From: Prevotella sp. UBA3837
GTDB taxonomy: Bacteria > Bacteroidota > Bacteroidia > Bacteroidales > Bacteroidaceae
Direction: 5' to 3'
DNA: 11,187 nucleotides
Assembly (NCBI GenBank): GCA_002392835.1
Contig: DGHX01000045.1
Coordinates: 1 to 11,187, forward strand
Shown: positions 6,232 to 11,187 of the stretch, in pieces
How the letters are laid out: the number at the start of each line of letters is the position of its first letter
How positions within the stretch are numbered: position 1 is the stretch's first letter
Position numbers and translations under genes: made by a program
The notes under the pieces: generated by a model
The model's database searches: none
Seen by the model: the letters and a program-made list of their open reading frames with translations, nothing else
What the model was told of the DNA's origin: nothing

Positions 6232-9200
6232 ATGAAGAGAGTAACTTCTTTACTGTTTGGTGCGCTTGCAGCCATGCTGCTGGTCGCTCCCGCTCAGGCT
6301 CAGTTAGTAGCCCGGAAGTCGCTTGTCAAGAGCAAAGGCGCACTGGTGCGCCCCGTTGACAGCGCCCTGATGCGAGCCATGAAAGAAAAAGCTACGTCTG
6401 AAAAGAATGTGGCGAGCCACGCCCTGGCCACGCTGCGCAACAGCGTGAAGCCTGTGATGGCCGACTTCACCGCCGCTGCCGCCGCCACGCCCATTGGAAG
6501 TGTCAGCGTGCGCGACCTCAGCAATGACCGCACCCCGCTCAGGGCCGGTCAGCAGAAGGCCGGCGAGGTGGTCGATGCACACGGCATCATCACCAGCCCC
6601 GCCGAGGGTGTCACCAAGTTCTACACCCGTCAGGGCAGTGCTTACTACGTTTCCGGCAACAGCGTATACGGCCCCGTCGAACAGACTGGCCGTGTGGAGA
6701 TAGTGGAGTGCGAGGACGGCACCGTCTACGTCAAGGACTTCATCTCGCACTACCCCCAGGGCACATGGGTGAAGGGCACAAAGGCCGGCAACACCCTTAC
6801 CTTCGCTTGCGGACAGCCCCTGTCCTACAACTCGACCTATAATGCCACCGTCGACCTGTACTGGTGGAGCTACAACGAGGAGACAAGTGAGTTTGAAGCA
6901 GTGGAAAAGGCCGACGTCACCTTCACCATCGACGGCGACGTGTTCACCATGCAGGACTCTAACAAGAATCTCTTCGTGAGTGGCACCTGGAGCGACGACC
7001 AGACCTTCGCCGGCCCTGGCGACTTCGAGACCGTTTGGACCCTCGACGCCGACTATGAGCCCACCCCCACTGACCTCGTCGAGCTGCCCGAGGGCCTCGT
7101 GCCCGAGGAATGGACCGTCAGCGGTCTCCTTGGCGGACAGAGCAAGCTGAAGGGCGAGGTGAACGTGGCCGTGGCCGACGATGCCATCTACGTGCAGGGC
7201 CTCTTCGCCGAGGACTTCCCCGAGGCTTGGATCAAGGGCACCATCAACGGCAACGAGGTCACCTTCGCAGCAATGCAGTACTTAGGCAAGTACGATTCGT
7301 ATAACATCTGGGCCGTGGGCAGCGAGGACGGAAAGGCCATCAGCGACTACGTGATGAACTACGACAAGGAGGCCGGCACGCTGACCGCCGTCACCCAGTT
7401 CCTCGTGGCCAATGCCGCCGACGACCGCATCTACGCGCTTGATTACATCGCCGAGCTGATGCTGCAGGCCGACATGAGCGCCGGCCCCATCATCGCCACC
7501 GGCGACCCCGTCGACGAGCTGCCCTACGTGAACAGCTTCGACACCGCCGAGGAGCAGGCTGCCTTCGGCATCTATAACGCCAACGACGATCTGGACAGCT
7601 ACGGAGACGAGCTCACCTGGACATTCACCGAGGAAGGCGAGGCATACTACCACTATAGTAACGAAGAGGCTGCCGACGACTGGCTCTTCTCGCCAGCCAT
7701 CAAGCTCGAAGCCGGTAAGACCTATCCCTTCAGCATCATTGCCAACGCCAGCAGCACTTCATTCCCCGAGCGCCTCGAGGTGAAGCTGGGCACCACCGCC
7801 CGTACTTCGGCCATGAAGACGCAGGTCATTGCTCCCACCCTCATCAACTGGACTTCGCCGCAGGCACTGGAGGCTACCTTCACCGTTGAGAAGAGCGGTT
7901 ACTACCACTTCGGCGTGCACGCCATCAGCGATGCCGACATGTGGGCGCTCTACGCCGACGACTTCACCGTTGGCGCAGCCCTCGACCCCGCAGCACCTGT
8001 TGCTCCGCGCGTCATCGTGAAGGCCGACCCCTACGGACTGCCCAAGGCCGTCGTCACCGTCATGGCCCCGCAGTATAGCATCAGCGGCCAGGCTCTCGAC
8101 GCCCTGTCGCGCATCGACGTGTTCTGCGACGGCGAGCTCGTCAAGACCTTCGACCAGGTGGAGCCTGCCGGCAGCTATATCTTCTCCGAGCAGACCACGC
8201 AGGGCACGCACAGCTACCGCGCAGTGGCCTACGTCGGCGAGGTGGAAGGCCTGAAGAGCCCGATTACGTCTACACTCATCGGCATCGATGAGCCGGGCTA
8301 TGCCACCATCACCAATGTCATGACACGTCCCGGTGCCGTCACCGTGGAGTGGGATCCCATCACCGAGGGCTACTCGGGCGGCATCGTGGTGCCCAGCGAC
8401 ATCAAGTACAGCATCTGGTCTACTACCACTGAGCTCATGTGGGGCATCTTCGAGACCACCGTGCCCGACGAGAAACTGGTCGACGCCGATGGCAACAGCG
8501 CCACCGTCGAGATGGAAACCGAGGAGGGCGAGCAGCGCTGGGAGAGCCTGATGCTCGTGGCCGAGAACGAGGTCGGCGAGTCAGACACCGAGGTACAGGT
8601 ATGCGTGGGCGCACCCTACGAGCTGCCCTTCGAGGAGAGCTTCGCCAACGGCGAGCCCGCCCACTACTGGGCCATCAACTACACCACTACGGCAGAGGTG
8701 GGCCTCCTGGAGGACGCTTATGACGAGGATGGCGGTGCCCTGGCATTCGCAGGTGCCGCTGGCGACTTCGCCCAGGCTTACGTGGGCAAGGTGAAGATTG
8801 AGGGCCAGAACCCCGTGCTCACCTTCCAGGCTAAGGGCGACGCCGGCAGCAAGGTCAACGTGCGCGTGCAGAAGACCGACGGCAAGATGGAACTCGTGAA
8901 GTCGGTGGCAACCACCGAGGAGTACAGCATGGTCAGCGTGTCGCTGAAGGACTACGTGGCCGAGCCTTACGTGAAGCTCATCATCGAGGGTAACTTCAGC
9001 GCCGAGGGCCTGGTCTGCGTCGATGACATCCGCCTGTTCAACCAGCAGGAGTACGACCTGGCCATCGCCATCAACGCTCCCGCCAAGGTGGCCGCCGGCA
9101 AGGCCGCTCCCGTGAAGCTCACCGTGCTGAACAACGGCAGCAAGACCGCCCGCAACTACAGCGTGGCAGTGAAGGCCGGCAGCAACGTCATCTTCGACCA

Positions 9201-10380
9201 GCCCTACACCGCTCTGCAGACCCTGCAGAAGCAGGAGATAGAGGTGGAGTACAACACCTCGATGTTCAGCAACGCCACCAGCGTGTCGTTCGTGGCACTG
9301 GTGCGCTTTGAGGACGACCTGGCTCCTGAGAACAACACCGCCAACGCCACCACAGCCATCGAGCACAGCACAGCAAAGCAGCCCACAGGCGTGAAGGCCA
9401 CGAAGGGCTCTGAGAGCATCACCGTGACCTGGGACGCCGTGGCAGCAGGTGCCACCGAGACCGTCACCGAGGACTTCTCGGCCTACGAGAACGAGCAGTA
9501 CGAGAACCTGGGCGACTGGACGCTCGTCAACGCCAACAACGCACCGAAGGGCGGCATCTTCGAAGGCTACCAGTTCGCCTTCCAGGGCACTACCGCAGCA
9601 TTTGCAGTGTTCAAGCCCGCAGTGTACGAGGCAATAGGTCTTGAGGACGCCAGCCCCTACTACGGACCCAGCGGCGATCCCAACGAGGCTTACCTCACCT
9701 CGTTCTACAACTCAGGAGATGGTGGCTACATGGACAATGACGACTGGCTCATCTCGCCCACGCTCAGCGGCAACGCTCAGACCGTGAAGTTCTTCGTCGG
9801 CTCGCCTTACGTGGGCTACGGTCCCGCTACCTACGAGGTGCTCTACAGCACCACCGACCAGCAGATCAGCAGCTTCACCAAGATTGCCGAGGGTGCCGTC
9901 GAGGTGGCCGGATGGGAGGAAGTGAGCGTCGACCTGCCCGCAGGTGCCACCTACTTCGCCATCCACAACATCAGCGACTCCAAGTCGGCCTTCATGTTCA
10001 GCGTGGCCAACATCACCTTCGAGAAGGGTTCGGTCAGCGTCACGAAGTTCAACATCTGGGCAAACATCGGCGGTGAGTGGACACTCGTCGACGACGTGCC
10101 CGGCACGGCCAGCAGCGCAGAGCTGAAGGGTGCCGAGGTGATGAAGGCTACCGCCGTCGCCGTGAGCGCCGTCTACAACAACGGCCAGGAGTCGAAGCCC
10201 GTCATCGTCCGCTTCGGCCTGGGCAACCAGGAGGTTACCGCCATCACCGAGCTCATGGCCACCGGCAAGAGCGTCGACGTCTACAGCCTCGACGGCAAGC
10301 TCGTACGCAGCCAGGCCAACAGCCTTGAGGGCCTGAAGGGTGCCTACGTCATCGAGGGCCGCAAGGTCATCCTGAAGTAA
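6232..10380 (+). CDS. Large secreted multidomain adhesin-like protein with jelly-roll and FN3 domains and a T9SS-like C-terminal tail
   Basis: The 1382-residue protein starts with a signal peptide (MKRVTSLLFGALAAMLLVAPAQA, cut after A23). Approximate layout: two related domains at 115-280 and 284-415, sharing VYVKDF..YPQGTWVKGTKAGNTLTF versus IYVQGLF.FPEAWIKGTINGNEVTF; a jelly-roll (choice-of-anchor J / cleaved-adhesin type) at 428-580 with DDWLFSPAI; two FN3-like domains at 587-684 and 690-790; a second jelly-roll at 795-938; a CARDB-like domain at 940-1040 (PVKLTVLNNGSKTARNYSV); and an FN3 domain (1050-1330) split by a third jelly-roll (about 1078-1267, DDWLISPTL). The last 36 residues, with VYSLDGKLV and KVILK, resemble a short type IX secretion sorting domain. 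No catalytic motif was found. It is probably exported to the cell surface for binding. The gene is monocistronic, with its own promoter and terminator. GC-ending codons dominate, consistent with high expression. Confidence 0.85.
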   Translation: MKRVTSLLFGALAAMLLVAPAQAQLVARKSLVKSKGALVRPVDSALMRAMKEKATSEKNVASHALATLRNSVKPVMADFTAAAAATPIGSVSVRDLSNDRTPLRAGQQKAGEVVDAHGIITSPAEGVTKFYTRQGSAYYVSGNSVYGPVEQTGRVEIVECEDGTVYVKDFISHYPQGTWVKGTKAGNTLTFACGQPLSYNSTYNATVDLYWWSYNEETSEFEAVEKADVTFTIDGDVFTMQDSNKNLFVSGTWSDDQTFAGPGDFETVWTLDADYEPTPTDLVELPEGLVPEEWTVSGLLGGQSKLKGEVNVAVADDAIYVQGLFAEDFPEAWIKGTINGNEVTFAAMQYLGKYDSYNIWAVGSEDGKAISDYVMNYDKEAGTLTAVTQFLVANAADDRIYALDYIAELMLQADMSAGPIIATGDPVDELPYVNSFDTAEEQAAFGIYNANDDLDSYGDELTWTFTEEGEAYYHYSNEEAADDWLFSPAIKLEAGKTYPFSIIANASSTSFPERLEVKLGTTARTSAMKTQVIAPTLINWTSPQALEATFTVEKSGYYHFGVHAISDADMWALYADDFTVGAALDPAAPVAPRVIVKADPYGLPKAVVTVMAPQYSISGQALDALSRIDVFCDGELVKTFDQVEPAGSYIFSEQTTQGTHSYRAVAYVGEVEGLKSPITSTLIGIDEPGYATITNVMTRPGAVTVEWDPITEGYSGGIVVPSDIKYSIWSTTTELMWGIFETTVPDEKLVDADGNSATVEMETEEGEQRWESLMLVAENEVGESDTEVQVCVGAPYELPFEESFANGEPAHYWAINYTTTAEVGLLEDAYDEDGGALAFAGAAGDFAQAYVGKVKIEGQNPVLTFQAKGDAGSKVNVRVQKTDGKMELVKSVATTEEYSMVSVSLKDYVAEPYVKLIIEGNFSAEGLVCVDDIRLFNQQEYDLAIAINAPAKVAAGKAAPVKLTVLNNGSKTARNYSVAVKAGSNVIFDQPYTALQTLQKQEIEVEYNTSMFSNATSVSFVALVRFEDDLAPENNTANATTAIEHSTAKQPTGVKATKGSESITVTWDAVAAGATETVTEDFSAYENEQYENLGDWTLVNANNAPKGGIFEGYQFAFQGTTAAFAVFKPAVYEAIGLEDASPYYGPSGDPNEAYLTSFYNSGDGGYMDNDDWLISPTLSGNAQTVKFFVGSPYVGYGPATYEVLYSTTDQQISSFTKIAEGAVEVAGWEEVSVDLPAGATYFAIHNISDSKSAFMFSVANITFEKGSVSVTKFNIWANIGGEWTLVDDVPGTASSAELKGAEVMKATAVAVSAVYNNGQESKPVIVRFGLGNQEVTAITELMATGKSVDVYSLDGKLVRSQANSLEGLKGAYVIEGRKVILK

Positions 10381-10416
10381 GGACAACCCGAAGGTCATCC
10401 TGTAGCAAGGACAACC
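10363..10416 (+). repeat. Near-perfect tandem duplication across the stop codon (period 28 bp)
   Basis: Positions 10363-10388 (AAGGTCATCCTG..., spanning the last codons and the TAA) recur at 10391-10416. Two of 26 bases differ. The copy lies outside the reading frame, after the stop. It looks like a recent duplication of the 3' end of the secreted-protein gene. Confidence 0.85.
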
Positions 10417-10441
10417 GCTTGCTTGCAAGCATAACAACAGG

Positions 10442-10479
10442 CTCCGCCTCCGCAAAACTGCGGGGGCGGAGTTTTTATT
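10442..10479 (+). terminator. Strong intrinsic terminator of the secreted-protein gene
   Basis: CTCCGCCTCCGC (10442-10453) pairs with GCGGGGGCGGAG (10460-10471) as a 12-bp GC-rich stem with one T-G wobble and loop AAAACT. TTTTTATT follows. It lies 62 bp after the stop codon. Confidence 0.92.
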
Positions 10480-10643
10480 GTGCAGTATGGTTGACCATCA
10501 TCGCACAATGCGACAGCCAAAGTCCCGAAGGGACGACAGAATACAGGCAGGGGTGTAACCCCTGCGCAAAGGACGGCGCAGCAAAGCCCTTCTTTCAAAC
10601 CGCATACGTCCCTTCGGGACTGTTTCAACCGTACAGGTTGAAA
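10478..10643. repeat. Cluster of intergenic palindromes (REP/BIME-like)
   Basis: Several perfect or near-perfect hairpins follow one another. TTGTGC (10478-10483) pairs with GCACAA (10503-10508) around ATGGT/ACCAT. A 15-bp exact inverted repeat joins 10521-10535 and 10607-10621, and each arm is itself a hairpin (GTCCC-GAA-GGGAC, GTCCC-TTC-GGGAC). Between them GCAGGGGT (10547-10554) pairs with ACCCCTGC (10558-10565). TTTCAACC (10623-10630) pairs with GGTTGAAA (10636-10643). Nothing here looks coding. It may be a dispersed intergenic repeat family, which one window cannot show. Confidence 0.7.
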
Positions 10644-10679
10644 TGATTCCCAAGACCTGCCGTCACGATCTGCTCCGCC

Positions 10680-10729
10680 ATCGCGCGCACGCGTATATAC
10701 GCGCGCGTGAGCGATATTTTGGTTGCACC
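10680..10729 (+). repeat. Left copy of an inverted ~50-bp block: alternating CG/TA tract plus GGTTGCACC
   Basis: Positions 10682-10709 are 28 bases of strict pyrimidine-purine alternation, with the palindrome CGCGTATATACGCG at 10689-10702. Next come TGAG and TTTTGGTTGCACC (to 10729). It aligns with the reverse complement of 11088-11140 over GCGCGCACG, CGTA, CGCGCG, TGAG and TTTTGGTTGCACC. Such tracts can adopt Z-DNA under negative supercoiling. Confidence 0.75.
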
Positions 10730-10825
10730 GAAATACGTTTTGGTTGCACCGACATACATCTTGGTTGCACCGGTTTACATCTTGATTGCACTGGCGTTCA
10801 TTTTGGTTGCACCGAGGCTGAATAT
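10721..10825 (+). repeat. 21-bp tandem repeat, five units (GGTTGCACC core)
   Basis: Units start at 10721, 10742, 10763, 10784 and 10805, exactly 21 bp apart. Each opens with GGTTGCACCG (unit 4 has GATTGCACTG), and units 1-4 then have a more variable half ending TT. A stray sixth core, CGTTGCACCG, lies at 10851, 46 bp after the fifth and so out of phase. The 21-bp period keeps the reading frame and creates a seven-residue repeat (FGCTEIR-like) in one frame, but the sixth core breaks it. Confidence 0.9.
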
Positions 10826-10914
10826 CAAACAGTTACGTGTAAGGATTTTTCGTTGCACCGCGAAAATATCTATATTGGAATAGTTAATGAATCCTAATGA
10901 CAGCATAGAAAAAC

Positions 10915-10931
10915 GTCCCAGGGCCTGGGAC
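10915..10931. repeat. 17-bp perfect palindrome
   Basis: GTCCCAGG and CCTGGGAC flank a single central G at 10923. As RNA it would form a 7-bp GC-rich stem with a three-base loop. ATTTCT follows, a weak U-tract, so it could be a minor terminator or a protein-binding site. Confidence 0.6.
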
Positions 10932-10939
10932 ATTTCTGT

Positions 10940-11002
10940 GCGGCCCTCTCATGAAAAAAAGCGGCCCTCTCGTGAAAAAAAGCGGCCCTCTCATGAAAAA
11001 AA
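10940..11002 (+). repeat. 21-bp tandem repeat, three units (GCGGCCCTCTCATG-A7)
   Basis: Three consecutive 21-bp units (10940-10960, 10961-10981, 10982-11002) each consist of GCGGCCCTCT, C(A/G)TG and seven A residues. Units 1 and 3 are identical and unit 2 differs at one base. The sequence is unrelated to the 21-bp repeat at 10721-10825. Confidence 0.95.
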
Positions 11003-11017
11003 GGAGGCTGCATTTTT
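10982..11017 (+). terminator. Possible intrinsic terminator formed by the last 21-bp unit
   Basis: GCGGCCCTC (10982-10990) can pair with GGAGGCTGC (11003-11011), a 9-bp stem with two wobbles and one mismatch around a 12-nt loop. ATTTTT follows. It is weaker than the terminator at 10442. Confidence 0.35.
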
Positions 11018-11020
11018 CAC

Positions 11021-11035
11021 AAAACAACTTGTTTT
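11021..11035. repeat. Short AT-rich palindrome
   Basis: AAAACAA and TTGTTTT are perfect inverted arms around a single C at 11028. It could be an operator or a chance hairpin; nothing nearby decides which. Confidence 0.4.
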
Positions 11036-11050
11036 AATTTATTAACTCAT

Positions 11051-11078
11051 CTCAACACTCATCACTCAACACTTATCA
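11051..11078 (+). repeat. Heptamer tandem repeat, four units (CTCAWCA)
   Basis: CTCAACA, CTCATCA, CTCAACA and CTTATCA follow without gaps, preceded by a partial CTCAT. The tract lacks G entirely and precedes TTCTTCGCAGG and the inverted GGTTGCACC copy. Confidence 0.75.
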
Positions 11079-11087
11079 CTTCTTCGC

Positions 11088-11140
11088 AGGTGCAACCAAA
11101 AAAGCACTCACGCGCGTACGTCGTGCGCGCGCGTGCGCGT
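11088..11140 (-). repeat. Right, inverted copy of the alternating CG/TA plus GGTTGCACC block
   Basis: GGTGCAACC (11089-11097) and the following A run are the reverse complement of the TTTTGGTTGCACC end of the left block. CTCA, the reverse of TGAG, is at 11107-11110. Positions 11122-11140 are strictly alternating pyrimidine-purine. The two blocks point inward and enclose about 360 bp. Confidence 0.7.
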
Positions 11141-11187
11141 AACATTTACTGATATTAAGGGTAAGTCACTGACCCCACCCCCGACCC

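Larger units (their letters stand above)
10480..11187. other. Gene-free, repeat-dense intergenic region
   Basis: No credible coding sequence was found on either strand. The content is hairpins and tandem or inverted repeats, described in the other entries. No exact TAnnTTTG promoter was found on either strand. The next gene presumably starts beyond 11187. Confidence 0.7.

Noticed and set aside
8581..10455. Long minus-strand open frames inside the secreted-protein gene (261 and 247 codons).
   Set aside because: They are His/Val/Leu/Gly-rich mirror frames of strongly biased codons, with no recognisable family, and the plus-strand gene explains the sequence.
10731..10805. Array of -7-like boxes (TACGTTTTG, TACATCTTG) within the 21-bp units.
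   Set aside because: Each has an extra base between TA and TTTG or a mismatch compared with TAnnTTTG, and no gene follows.
10643..10897. An 84-codon open frame with FGCT-type heptapeptide repeats.
   Set aside because: It is open because the 21-bp repeat keeps frame. It begins at the end of a hairpin, has no promoter, and the sixth GGTTGCACC-like core falls out of phase. A peptide is not excluded but not supported.
10721..11002. CRISPR array.
   Set aside because: The 21-bp units are contiguous with no spacers of unique sequence, and no cas genes are present.

Overview
The window looks like chromosomal DNA of a GC-rich Bacteroidales, most likely Prevotella or Segatella. Three things point there. 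Intergenic starts carry the Bacteroidetes promoter form, a TTTG-type -33 element and a TAnnTTTG -7 box, seen clearly at 6049-6079 and 6131-6161. A TPP riboswitch drives a TonB-dependent receptor plus a PnuC-family transporter, the thiamine-uptake layout known from Bacteroides. A 1382-residue secreted protein ends in a type IX secretion-like tail (VYSLDGKLV ... KVILK). There are no tRNA or rRNA genes, no CRISPR array and no recognisable transposase.

Layout. Positions 1-1169 (minus) hold a DEAD-box RNA helicase cut by the window edge. Positions 1199-1407 (minus) hold a remnant of a guanine deaminase gene that has lost its catalytic core. A divergent intergenic region follows. Then come an Lrp/AsnC-type regulator (1645-2106, plus), whose leader is almost entirely a degenerate 8-bp tandem repeat, and a LOG-family nucleotide phosphoribohydrolase (2168-2704, plus).

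Positions 2690-6079 form a minus-strand thiamine-uptake unit: promoter, TPP riboswitch, TonB-dependent outer-membrane receptor, a 181-bp spacer, then a PnuT-type inner-membrane transporter. The spacer carries nine TTGTC units spaced about 10.4 bp apart. The receptor would bring thiamine across the outer membrane and PnuT would carry it across the inner membrane. TPP made from it would shut the unit off. A pairing switch that could hide the receptor's start region can be drawn from the leader.

Positions 6131-10479 form a divergent single-gene unit: a strong-looking promoter, a very large secreted multidomain adhesin-like protein, and a strong intrinsic terminator. A 28-bp-period duplication sits across its stop codon.

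Positions 10480-11187 show no credible gene but are densely structured. There is a chain of hairpins bounded by 15-bp exact inverted repeats. Then comes a segment flanked by two inverted copies of a roughly 50-bp block, each an alternating pyrimidine-purine (CG/TA) tract followed by GGTTGCACC. Inside lie two unrelated 21-bp tandem repeats, a 17-bp palindrome and a heptamer repeat. Across the window, short tandem repeats of period 7, 8, about 10.4, 21 and 21 bp sit in noncoding stretches and share no sequence with each other. This is the least explained signal here.
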